From positions 496,001 to 560,000 of the forward strand of contig NZ_WJIE01000006.1 of assembly GCF_009649845.1 (NCBI RefSeq): a stretch of 64,000 nt of DNA. Reading direction: 5' to 3'. The notes under the pieces are model-generated. The model did not search any database. It saw nothing but the letters and a program-made list of their open reading frames with translations, and was not told where the DNA came from. The translations under genes were made by a program, and so were the position numbers. The first letter of the stretch is position 1, and each line of letters opens with the position of its first letter. Below, in pieces: positions 15,219 to 25,600 of this stretch. This DNA comes from Polyangium spumosum (lineage in GTDB: Bacteria > Myxococcota_A > Polyangia > Polyangiales > Polyangiaceae).

Positions 15219-17237
15219 GTGGGCAAACGAATTCTGTCGAGCTTCCTTCGTATCGACGCGCGCTCCCTCGGGCTCTTCCGCATCGTGATGGCCGCGGTCC
15301 TCCTCGGCGACCTCCTCCGCCGCTGGCCCTGGGTCCGCGCGTTTTATTCGAACGAAGGCGTCCTGCCGAACCACAACCACATCTTCAACCTGCGGGACCA
15401 GGGCCAGGTCTGGAGCATTCTTCACGCCTTTTCGAGCGTCGGGGAGAACCATTTCGCGTTCGCCCTGATCCTCCTCGTTTATCTCGGCTTTTTGCTCGGC
15501 TGGAAGACACGTGTCTTTCACGCGCTCTCGCTCGTTTGCCTCGTGAGCCTCGGCTCGCGGAACATCCTGCTCGAGAACCAGGGCAACTACGCGGCCGTCG
15601 CGCTCCTCTTTTTCACGCTCTTTCTGCCGCTCGGCAGCCGCTTCTCCGTCGACGCCCTCGTGAAATCGTTGTCCTCGCGCGACGAGAAGACCGACGCCGA
15701 GCTGAACGATCGCCCGAGGCCCACGGAGGCCGAGCTCGCGGCCACGCGTGGGCCCGGCTGGTCGCCGCTCTCGTTCGCGGCGCTCGCGGTCACGCTCCAG
15801 ATCGTGATCATCCTGGTCGCGTCGGCGGCCTGGCATCTCCAGGGATCGTGGCGGGACGGCAGCGGCTTGCATTATGCGCTCCACGTCGAGCGCTGGGTGA
15901 GCGACATCGGCGCGCGGGTCCAGGGCGCGCCGGGGGCCTCGAGGGGCCTCTCTTATCTGCTCCTCGCCGCCGAATGCGTCGTCCCCCTGCTCGTGCTCGT
16001 CCCCGTCGCCCGGAGGGTGTTTCGCGGGATCGCCGTGGGGCTGCTCGTCGTGTATGCCCTCACGCTCGGGGTCCTCTTTTCCCTCGGCCTTTATGCCTGG
16101 ACGCTGCTCGCCGCCGCTGCGCTCTTGATTCCGGAGGAGAGCTGGGACGCCTTCGTGCGACGATTCTCCGCCGGCCGCGCGCGCAGCGTCCTTTACGACG
16201 AGGATTGCGGCGTTTGCTTGTGGCTCGCTCGCCTCGCCAAGCGCCTCGACGCCCACCACCACCTCACGTTCCAGGGCAATGGCGACCTCGAAGGGCTCGC
16301 GCGTGGCAAGGCCGACGGCGCGGTCGAGAGGGTCGATCTTCCCGCGGGTATCACCGCCGAGCTCGTGCAGGACACGATCGTCGTCGTGGACGAGAAGGGG
16401 ACCGTCTTCACGCGGAGCCGCGGCATTGCGGAGATCGTGCGGGCTTTGCCGTTCGGCCGGCCCCTCGCCTTCGTCATGCGCCTCCCGGGCATCGGCGCGC
16501 TGCTCGACGTCTTTTACGACGCCTTCGCCAGGCGGCGCGCGGACATCAGCGTGCTCGTCGGCATGGACGCGTGTGGCCTCCCCGCGCCGAAGGACGAGCG
16601 GGACGAGGAGGCGGCCGAGAGCCTCGAGGTGCCCTCGGCCGAGCGCGCGCGGCGATTCGTGACGGGTGGCCTGCGCGAGGCGTTCGTGTTCGTCCTCTTC
16701 GTCGCGGCGCTCGCGCAGGCGGCCAAGGAGAACCCGCTGCCATTCTCGATCCCCCAGGGCAAGGCGCTCGCGGCGATCGTCACCTGGCCGCGCATGCTCG
16801 AGCGCTTCGACGTGCTCGCCGTGAGCGCGGCCGAGGACGGCGTCTTCGTGATCGACGGCCAGAACCGCAAGGGCGTGAGCGTCGATCCGCTCACGGGCGC
16901 CCCTCCCGCGGTCGACCCTTCGGCCTTCAACGCGCGCAAGCTCGGCCAGCTCTGGAACGATTACTTGAACCGCGTCCGCCAGCGCGAATACGAGCCGTTC
17001 CAGAAGGCGCTGCGTGATTACCTCGGCAAGGGCGGCCCCGCGCTCGCCGGCCGCGCGCCGGACGAGCAGCTCATGGGCTACGACGCCTACTGGGTGCGGT
17101 ACACGATCGCCGGGCCCGGCGAGAGCCCTGCGCGGGTGGAGAAGGGGCGGGACAAACTCTTCACGCATTCGCGCGGCGGGCGCCTCGCGATCGACCGCCT
17201 CCCCCTCGTGAAGCCCGCCGTCCGCCGGCAGGAGTAG
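15219..17237 (+). CDS. HTTM membrane protein fused to a DCC thiol-disulfide oxidoreductase-like domain
   Basis: A protein of about 672 residues. The first ~300 residues form an HTTM domain (several membrane helices; LRIDARSLGLFRIVMA, RAFYSNEGVLP, LLENQGNYAAVALLFFTLFLPLG), the fold shared with vitamin K-dependent gamma-carboxylase. A DCC/DUF393 domain follows with the defining YDEDCGVC (Cys330 and Cys333), and then a C-terminal domain of about 200 residues that contains WPRMLERFDVLAV. The second GTG (15219) is preferred over the one at 15204 because GAGGA lies just upstream. The Cys pair suggests redox chemistry; the substrate is unknown. A close paralogue lies 7 bp downstream. Confidence 0.83.
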   Translation: MGKRILSSFLRIDARSLGLFRIVMAAVLLGDLLRRWPWVRAFYSNEGVLPNHNHIFNLRDQGQVWSILHAFSSVGENHFAFALILLVYLGFLLGWKTRVFHALSLVCLVSLGSRNILLENQGNYAAVALLFFTLFLPLGSRFSVDALVKSLSSRDEKTDAELNDRPRPTEAELAATRGPGWSPLSFAALAVTLQIVIILVASAAWHLQGSWRDGSGLHYALHVERWVSDIGARVQGAPGASRGLSYLLLAAECVVPLLVLVPVARRVFRGIAVGLLVVYALTLGVLFSLGLYAWTLLAAAALLIPEESWDAFVRRFSAGRARSVLYDEDCGVCLWLARLAKRLDAHHHLTFQGNGDLEGLARGKADGAVERVDLPAGITAELVQDTIVVVDEKGTVFTRSRGIAEIVRALPFGRPLAFVMRLPGIGALLDVFYDAFARRRADISVLVGMDACGLPAPKDERDEEAAESLEVPSAERARRFVTGGLREAFVFVLFVAALAQAAKENPLPFSIPQGKALAAIVTWPRMLERFDVLAVSAAEDGVFVIDGQNRKGVSVDPLTGAPPAVDPSAFNARKLGQLWNDYLNRVRQREYEPFQKALRDYLGKGGPALAGRAPDEQLMGYDAYWVRYTIAGPGESPARVEKGRDKLFTHSRGGRLAIDRLPLVKPAVRRQE

Positions 17238-17244
17238 GCGCGCC

Positions 17245-19233
17245 GTGTCCGAGATTGCCGCCGAGGGCGAGGCCCCCGCCGCGAAATCGCGCGCGGGCTC
17301 CGCGAAGAGGGCCTTCGCCTGGGTCCGCGACCATTACATGACGATGGACCCGCGCACGCTCGGGTTTTTCCGGCTCGTGGTCGGGTTCCTCGTCACCGCG
17401 GATTGTATCCGGCACTGGAAGGAGGCGCGCTGGTTCTACTCGAACGAGGGCGTCCTCACGAACCATTACCACCTCTTCCGCCCGAGCAGCGGCTTCAATT
17501 TCAGCCTCTTCCACGCGTTCTCCTCGCTCGAAGAGGTCCACGTCGCCTTCGCGCTCGCGACGTTTTGCCATTTCTGTTTCTTCATCGGCTGGTATACGCG
17601 CCTCTTCTCGGTGCTCTCGTTCCTCTTCGTGACGAGCCTCGACAACCGGTTCGTGATGGTCGAGAACGGCGGGTACGTCGTGGAGAACCTGCTCCTCGGC
17701 TGGGCGATGTTCATGCCCACCGGGCAGCGCTTCTCCGTCGACGCGCTCCTGCGCTCCTTCCGCGAGCGCAAGGAGCGCTCGGCGGCGGAGCTCAACACCC
17801 GCGCGCCCTTCGCCTGGGCCGACAAGCCCCACGTCTCGCTCATCGGCCTCGTCACGACCCTGAACATCGCGGTCATTTATTATTTCAACGTCGTCAACAA
17901 ATCGGGGATCATCTGGCGGAAGGGCGACACCGTCCATTACGTCCTCCACCTCGACCGCATGATCACGGGGCTCGCCGTGCCGTTCCGCGAGCACATGCCC
18001 CTCTGGATGATGCGGCCCGTCGCGTGGAGCGTGCTCGTGGTCGAGGCGCTGCTCGTCCCGCTCATCCTCGCCCCCGCCGGGCGCCGGATCACGCGGCCCC
18101 TCGCCATGCTCCTGATGACCGGCCTGCACGGGTCGTTCGGCGTCATGATGCGCCTCGGCCCGTTCTCCTGGTTCATGATCGCCTGGAGCTTCCTGTTCCC
18201 CCAGCCCGTGCACTGGGAGCTCCTCGGCCGCTGGTACACGAAGAAGGCCCGCCGATGGGTCGTCGTCTACGACCGGCGCTCGCCGCTCGCGTTTTTCCTC
18301 TGCCGGCTCTTCGCGCGCCTCGACCTCTGCGAGCGGCTCTCGTTCGAGGAGAGCCCCGAGGACGAGGCCGCGCCGCCCCTGCTCCGCGTCCGTGATCCCG
18401 AGACGAACGAGCTGCAGGATGATCACGAGGCGCTCGCCGCCCTCGCGCGTTCGCTGCCCGCGGGCCGCTTCCTCTGGCCCCTCGCGCGTGTCTCCACGCT
18501 CGGCCTCTCGGCGCCGCTCTTCGGCTACGTCGCGCGCCGCCGTGACGCGACCGCGCGCGCCTTCGGCCTCACCCTGCCCCCGCGCGGGCAGGGTGAGGAG
18601 GCGAGCGGGACGCCCTCCCCGCTGGCCGAGCGCGCCTCACGCGTGCGCGCCGGCCTGCGCGAGGCGCTCGTCGCCTGGTTCTTCGTCTGCGCCGTGAGCC
18701 AGACGATCAACGAGAACAAGTCCGTCCCTGCGTTCCTCAAGCACCCGCAGCCCTGGCTGATGCAGGCGACGCTCGGCTACCCGCGCATGTACCAGGGCTG
18801 GGGGATGTTCGCGCCGAACCCGATCAGCGACGACGGCTCGATCACGATCGACGCCTGGACGATCGGCGGTCGCCACGTGGATCCCTTCACCGGCGAGGAG
18901 CCGGACCTCAATCTCTCGGACGCGCGCGGGCTCGGCTTGAACCAGATCTGGCAGGACTACTTCAACCGCATCCGCCTCGATCGGAACAAGGTCTTTCGGC
19001 ACGGCCTCAAGGAGTACCTCCTGCGCTGGCACGAGGAGACGGGGCGCCCCGAGGATGAGCTCGTCGCCTTCGATGTGTACTGGCTGCGGGACCAGTGCCC
19101 CCTGCCTGGACAAACGCAGCCGTACAAGCACGAAAAGATTGCGATCCTGACATACCGAAAGCCTGGATACAGGCCCCCGCCGGGTTATCGCCCGCTGCCG
19201 CCCGAACCAAAGGTCGAGAGCGCGGGGAACTGA
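17245..19233 (+). CDS. HTTM membrane protein, paralogue with degenerate DCC domain
   Basis: A 662-residue paralogue of the preceding gene, with the same order: HTTM helices (TLGFFRLVVGFLV, RWFYSNEGVLTNHYH), a DCC-like region and a C-terminal domain (YPRMYQGWGMFAPNPISDDGSI). In the DCC region the motif reads YDRRSPLA (342-349), so the two Cys are Ser346 and Ala349 and the redox function must be lost. The C-terminal WGMFAPNP segment is typical of HTTM-associated proteins. The two genes are probably cotranscribed and may form a heteromer with one active and one inactive half. The GTG start at 17245 follows the upstream stop by 7 bp. Confidence 0.8.
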   Translation: MSEIAAEGEAPAAKSRAGSAKRAFAWVRDHYMTMDPRTLGFFRLVVGFLVTADCIRHWKEARWFYSNEGVLTNHYHLFRPSSGFNFSLFHAFSSLEEVHVAFALATFCHFCFFIGWYTRLFSVLSFLFVTSLDNRFVMVENGGYVVENLLLGWAMFMPTGQRFSVDALLRSFRERKERSAAELNTRAPFAWADKPHVSLIGLVTTLNIAVIYYFNVVNKSGIIWRKGDTVHYVLHLDRMITGLAVPFREHMPLWMMRPVAWSVLVVEALLVPLILAPAGRRITRPLAMLLMTGLHGSFGVMMRLGPFSWFMIAWSFLFPQPVHWELLGRWYTKKARRWVVVYDRRSPLAFFLCRLFARLDLCERLSFEESPEDEAAPPLLRVRDPETNELQDDHEALAALARSLPAGRFLWPLARVSTLGLSAPLFGYVARRRDATARAFGLTLPPRGQGEEASGTPSPLAERASRVRAGLREALVAWFFVCAVSQTINENKSVPAFLKHPQPWLMQATLGYPRMYQGWGMFAPNPISDDGSITIDAWTIGGRHVDPFTGEEPDLNLSDARGLGLNQIWQDYFNRIRLDRNKVFRHGLKEYLLRWHEETGRPEDELVAFDVYWLRDQCPLPGQTQPYKHEKIAILTYRKPGYRPPPGYRPLPPEPKVESAGN

Positions 19234-19627
19234 GCGTGCAGGCCGCGTCACGAGGGTGGCGCACGATTCTGTCGGGCTGCGCTGCGGGCCGTCCGGAGCG
19301 CTCTTCGTTTTGGGCGTTCCGGGGCCGTGCGGGCTGGCTTGCCTCACACGTGACGAGCCCCGAACGTGCGATGGGCAAACGGGTCGTGTTCGTTTAGGAT
19401 TCCCTGGACTCTATGCCCGACGCCCTCCCTGCTTCGATGGATCTTCAGCGGGGATCCGAGGGCCACGTGCGCCGAGGCCCTCGCCGCGCGGAGGCTCGCC
19501 TCCGTGGCCCCCGCCGGGCGCTGCCTTCGCGGGCGGCGAGAAACACGCGCCACGGGCTACCTGGTGCGTCGGTTCGCCTCCTCGGGGTATATGCTCCTTC
19601 CAGGAGACGAGGTCGGGTTACGCGTCG
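19234..19627. promoter_or_regulatory. 394-bp gap upstream of the PKS genes, with two perfect inverted repeats
   Basis: I find no convincing gene in this gap. It must hold the promoter of the PKS transcript if there is one, but I cannot fix -35/-10 boxes. Two perfect hairpins are close together: GAGGGCC (19458-19464) pairing with GGCCCTC (19476-19482), and CGGAGGC (19489-19495) pairing with GCCTCCG (19498-19504) around a 2-nt loop. They could be a terminator for the HTTM genes or a leader structure. An AGGAG at 19602-19606 is too far from the chosen ATG (19628); GAGG at 19608-19611 is closer but still wide. Confidence 0.4.
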
Positions 19628-22600
19628 ATGACTCCACCCAACGTAGAGAACCTTTCGGCCTGGCTGGTCTCCCGCCTCGCCGAGCTTCGGGGGATCGATC
19701 CACGGACCATCGACCCACGCGAGCGGTTCCATCGCTACGGCCTCGACTCCCTCGGGGCCACGAAGCTCATCGCGGACCTCGCCAAGCACCTCGGGCGGAG
19801 CCTCTCGCCGACCCTCGTCTGGGAGCACCCGACCCCCAAGGCGCTGGCGAAGTTCTTGACAACGACCAGGGGTTCGTCCTCGCCGCCCGCGCTCTCCGCG
19901 CCCCGCCCTCCGGCGCAACCGGCGCGGGAGAACGAGCCCATCGCCATCGTGGGCATGGCGTGCCGCTTGCCGAAGGCGCCGGACCTCGACGCGTTCTGGC
20001 GCCTGCTGCACGACGGCATCGACGCCATCACCGAGGTGCCGCGTGATCGCTGGGACGCAGGCGAGCTCTACGATCAGGACACCGCCGCCGCGGGGAAGCT
20101 GAACACGCGCTGGGGTGGGTTCCTCGACCAGGTCGACAACTTCGACCCGCAGTTCTTCGGCATCTCGCCGCGCGAGGCGGTGCAGATGGATCCGCAGCAG
20201 AGGCTCGCGCTCGAGCTCGCGCTGGAGGCGCTCGAGGACGCCGGGATCCCGCCGCCCACGCTGAAGGGCAGCCGCACGGGCGTCTTCGTCGGCGCGCTCT
20301 TCCTCGACCACGCCCTGCTCCAGGATCGCGCGGGGCGCGAGTCGATCACCGCGCACACGAGCACGGGCGGCGCGTCGTGCATCATCGCGAACCGCGTCTC
20401 GTACGCCTTCGGCCTCCAGGGCCCGAGCATGACCGTGGACACGGCTTGCTCGTCGTCGCTCGTCGCCGTGCACCTCGCGGCCCAGAGCCTGCGCAGCGGC
20501 GAGACGAACGTCGCGATCGCCGGCGGCGTGAGCTTGATGCTCGTGCCCGAGACGACGATGGGCTTCACCAAGCTGAACGCGATGAGCCCCGACGGCCGCT
20601 GCCGCGCCTTCGACGCGCGCGGCAACGGCTACGTGCGCAGCGAGGGCGCGGGGCTCGTCGTGCTGAAGCGCCTCTCGGACGCGATCCGGGACGGCGACCG
20701 CATCTACGCGGTCGTGCGCGGCAGCGCCGTGAACAACGACGGCGCGAGCAACGGCCTCACGGCGCCGAACCCGCTCGCCCAGCATGTGATGCTCCGGGAC
20801 GCTTGCCGCGCGGCCGGCGTCGCGCCTTCGGACATCCAGTACGTCGAGGCGCACGGCACGGGCACGCCGCTCGGCGATCCGATCGAGGCGGGCGCGCTCG
20901 GGGCGGTGATCGGGGCCGAGCACGCGCCCGAGCGCCCGCTCTGCATCGGTTCCATCAAGACGAACGTCGGGCACCTCGAGGCGGCCGCGGGGATCGCGGG
21001 GCTCATGAAGGTGGCGCTCGCGATGCACCACGACGTGCTGCCGCCGAGCCTGCATTACGAGTCGCCGAACCCGAACATCGACTTCGAGCGGCTGCGCCTG
21101 CGCGTCGTCACCAAGGCCGAGCCCTGGCCCGCGCCGGAGGGCGAGCTGCGCCGCGCGGGCGTGAGCTCGTTCGGTTATGGCGGCACGAACGCGCACGTGA
21201 TCCTGGAGAGCATGGCCCGCTCGGCGGCGAGCGTGGCCCTCCTCGAGGCGGGCGCTCCGGAGGCGATGGGCGCCTCGATCGGGCTCGCGCTCGAGTCGTT
21301 CCGGGGCGAGGAGGTCATCGCGGGCCGGATCCTGCGTGGCCCCGCGGCGGGCATGGGCCAGCGGCTCGCGGTCGTGGCGAGCACGAAGAGCGGCATCGAG
21401 GAGCGGCTCGTCGCGGCCCGTGGCGGCGCCGAGGGGCGCGGGATCTTCCGCGGCGCGGCCCGCGGGTCTCGCCGCGTGGTGTGGGTGTTCTCGGGGCAGG
21501 GCTCGCAGTGGCCGGGGATGGGCCGCTCGCTCGTGCTCTCGGAGCCGAGCTTCCGCGCGGCGCTCACGCGTTGTGATCGCGTGCTCGGGCCGCTGCTCGG
21601 CTGGTCGGTGCTCGACGAGATCATGGCCGGATCGCCGCGCGTCGCGGCCGATCGTATCGACGTGATGTGGCCCGTGCTCTTCGCGTTCCAGGTCGCGCTG
21701 GCGGAGCTGCTCTCCGACCTCGGCCTCGAGCCGGGCGCGGTGATCGGCCACAGCATCGGCGAGGTCTCGGCGGCGCACGTCGCGGGTGTCCTCTCGCTCG
21801 ACGACGCGGCGCGGGTGATCGCGCATCAGGCGAGGCTCGTGCAGCGCTCGGCGGGCCAGGGGATGATGTTGCTCGCGGGCGTCGGCTGGGACGAGGCTCA
21901 GTCGCTCGCCGCGGCATCGGGCGGGCGCATTCACGCGGCCATCGCCGCGAGCCCCACCTCGACGGTCTTCTCCGGCGACGGCGGCGCGCTCGCGGGCCTC
22001 GCGGCGTCGTGTGCCTCCCGCGGGGTCTTCGCGCGTCTCGTCAACACAGGGGCGGCCGTGCATGGGCCGCAGATGGCCTACCTCGAGGGTGAGCTGCCGC
22101 CTCTGCTCGTGGGGCTCCACCCGATGAGCGCGCGCGTCCCCGTCGTCTCTGGTCTCACGGGCGAGCGGATCCGCGGCGAGGATCTCGACACGTCGTACTG
22201 GTCGCGGCAGCTCCGCGAGCCTGTCCGGTTCGCCAGCGCCATCCGGCGCCTCCTCGACGATGGGCTCGCGGTTTTCCTGGAGATTTCGCCGCACCCGATC
22301 GTCAAGCATTCGATCGAGGAGTGCATCCGCCACGTGGACAAGCAGGCCACGGCCGCGGCGGTGGCGTCGCTCTGGCGCGGCGAGGACGAGGGTCGCTCCA
22401 TCCGCGAGGCCGTGGGGCAGCTCTTCGTGAACGGCGCGAGCGTCGTCGATCGCCGCGCGGACGACGAGGCGACCGAGACGGGGCACGTGCATCTCCTGCC
22501 CGTCTCGGGTCAGACCGAGACGGCGATGCGCGAGGCTGCGCGGCGCCTCGTGCATCACATCGAGAAATCGAGCCGGATCGTCCTGCGGGACGCCTGCTAC

Positions 22601-25600
22601 ACGATGAGCGTTCGCCGCGCGCACCACCGCGTGCGTGGCGTCGTCGCGGCGCGCACGCGGGCCGAGGTCCTCGATGGAATGCGCGCGCTCGCCGAGGGGC
22701 GAGATCATCCCCTCGCGCGCGCGGGTGCGGTGCCGATCGGCGGCCCGCGTGGCCTCGTCTTCGTGTTCCCGGGGCAGGGCTCGCAGTGGGTCGGCATGGG
22801 CCGCTCGCTCTTCGTGCAAAAGCCCGTGTTTCGCGAGGCGATCGAGGATTGCGACGCGGTGATCCGGCGCGAGGCTGGCTTCTCGGTCATCGAGGAGCTG
22901 CTCGCGGACGAGACCCACTCGCAGCTCGCTCGTATCGACGTCGTACAGCCCATGCTCTTCGCGATCGAGGTCGCGCTCGCCGCATTGTGGCGCGCGTGGG
23001 GCGTCGAGCCCGACTGCGTGATCGGCCACAGCATGGGCGAGATCGCGGCGGCGCACGTCGCGGGTGTGCTCTCGCTCGAGGACGCGGCGAAGGTCATCTG
23101 CCGGCGTAGCAAGCTGCTCCGGCGCGTGGCGGGGCTCGGGGCGATGGCGCTCGTCGAGCTCACGATGGACGAGGCCGAGCGTGCCCTCGTGGGTTACGAG
23201 GACAGGCTCAGCGTGGCGGTGAGCAATGGCCCGCGCTCCACCGTGATTTCGGGCGAGCCTGCGGCGCTCGAGGAGGTGCTCGCGAAGCTCGAAGGGCGCG
23301 GTGTCTTCTGTCGCCGGGTGAAGGTCGACGTCGCCTCGCACAGCCCGCAGATGGACGTCCTCAAGCAGGACCTCTCCGCCGCGCTCGCCGACCTCCAGCC
23401 GAGGGCGGCGCAGATCGCGATGCGCTCGACCGTCACGGGTGGTCTCGTCGCGGGCGCGGAGCTCGACGCGTCGTACTGGGTGAAGAACCTCCGCGCGCCC
23501 GTCCTGTTCGGCAAGGCCGTCGCGAAGTCCGCCGAGGAGGGGCAACCCCTCTTCGTCGAGATCAGCCCTCACCCGATCCTCTTGCATTCGATCGAGGAGA
23601 CGCTGCGCGCCCTTTCGAAGGAGGGGGCGGCCATTGCGTCGCTGAAGCGCAACGAGGACGAGCGCCATTGCCTCGTGGACGCGCTCGGCGCGCTCCACGT
23701 GAAGGGCCACGAGCTCGTGTGGGGCAGGCTCTTTCCGCGCGGCGGGCGGTGCATTTCGCTCCCCACGTATCCCTGGCAGCGGGACAGGTACTGGCTGCCC
23801 GACGAGGTGAAATCGCGGATGCCTTCGTCGCGGCCATGGTTCTCCCAGGCCGCCGTCGTCGATCCCGCGGCGCACCCGCTGCTCGGCCGGCCCCTGCAGC
23901 TCTCGGTCGAGCCCACCCTCCATTTCTGGGAGCAATCGCTCAGCACGACGACGTTGCCCTACCTCGCGCATCATCGCGTGCAGAACGAGGCCATCTTCCC
24001 GGGCGCGGGGTACGTGGAGATGGCCCTCGCCGCGGTCGCCGAGGTGCACGGCAAGGTCTCGGTCGCGCTCGAAGAGGTCACCTTCGACCGGATGCTCCCG
24101 ATTGCCAAGGACCCGGATCGGCGCGTCCAGGTCGTCCTCGTGGACGAGGAGTCGGGGCGCGCTTCCTTCCAGGTCTCGAGCCGCGAGGGGGACGCGAAGA
24201 CGTGGACGCGGCACGCGGCGGGCAAGGTGCGCACGGGCGTGGGCGCGCCGGGCGCGCGCATTTCGCGCGAGCGTCCTCGCGTGCTCCAGGCGCGGTGCCC
24301 GACGGTGCTCGATGCGGAGGCATTTTATCGCCGCATGGAGGAGGGCGGGCTCATGTATGGCAGGAGCTTCCGCGGCCTCGAGCAGATGTGGCTCGGCGTC
24401 GAGGAGGGCCTCGCCCGCGTGTTCTTGCCGGCCGACGTCGCGGTGAACGTGGACCAGTATCAGGTCCACCCGGCGCTGCTCGACGCGTGTTTCCAGGTCC
24501 TCGTGGGGGTCCACGTCGCCGCGGAGGCGGAGCCGCTCGGCACGTACGTGCTCTCCGGCATCGATCGAATCCGGCTCCACCGCACGCTCGGGCAGGAGGT
24601 GTGGGTCCACGCGCAGCTCCACCCGAGCGACGACAAGGCCAACCCGGCGGGGGACGTCCACGTCATCGACGCGGACGGCCGGGTGCAGGCGGAGGTGCAG
24701 GGGCTCCGTATCAAGCGGCTGGAGAGCGGAAAGTCGGCATCCGCGAACGCGCTCGACGACGCCATTTACACGGTCGAGTGGCGCAAGAAGGATCTCGACG
24801 GCGAGTCCGTGCGGATCAAGCACGCTGGGAGCCCCGGCGCGTGGCTGTTCTTCGTGGACGAGGGCGGGACGGCGGCGTCGATGGCGTTTCTCCTGCTCGC
24901 GCGCGGCGAGACGTGCGTGCGCGTGCGCGCCGGCGCGCGATTCTCCCGCCTCGAAGCGGGCCTCTTCGAGATCGACCCGACGAACCCGGAGCATTACCAG
25001 CGCGTCTTGCGCGAGGCGTTCGGCCGCGAGGTCCATTGTCGTGGGATCGTCCACCTGTTCGCGCTCGACGCGACCCCGTGGGAGCAGACCACGAACGAGA
25101 CGATCGAGCGCGACGTGTCGCATGGCTGCCTGAGCGCGCTTTATCTGGTCCAGGCCGTCCTGCGGCAGGGATGGCGCGACGTGCCGCGGTTGTGGCTGAT
25201 CACGCGCGGTGCGCAGGCCGTCCTCTCGACCGGGACACCACTCTCCGTGGCGCAATCGACGCTCTGGGGGCTCGGCCGCACGATCGCGCTCGAGCACCCG
25301 GAGCTCGAATGCACGCGTATCGACATCGATCCGTACCGCAGCGCGGACGAGGCCTCGCTCCTGCTCCGCGAGATCGCCGTCCGGGATCGCGAGGATCAGA
25401 TCGCGTATCGCAAGGAGGGCCGGTTCGTCGCGCGGCTCGTGCACAGCTCGTTCGAGGCGGCCGATGCGGCCGGGGGCAATGCGCCGCCCGAGCCTGCGAA
25501 GGGCAGGGCGTTCCAGCTCGAGAGCCAGGAGCTCGGCGTCATCGATCGGCTCGTCCTGCGGGAGATCCCGCGTCGTCCTCCCGGTCCCGGCGAGGTGGAG

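Noticed and set aside
14120-19233. Tryptophan dioxygenase and HTTM proteins as PKS tailoring enzymes
   Set aside because: They are separated from PKS1 by a 394-bp gap, and nothing in the predicted polyketide calls for tryptophan-derived or carboxylated units.
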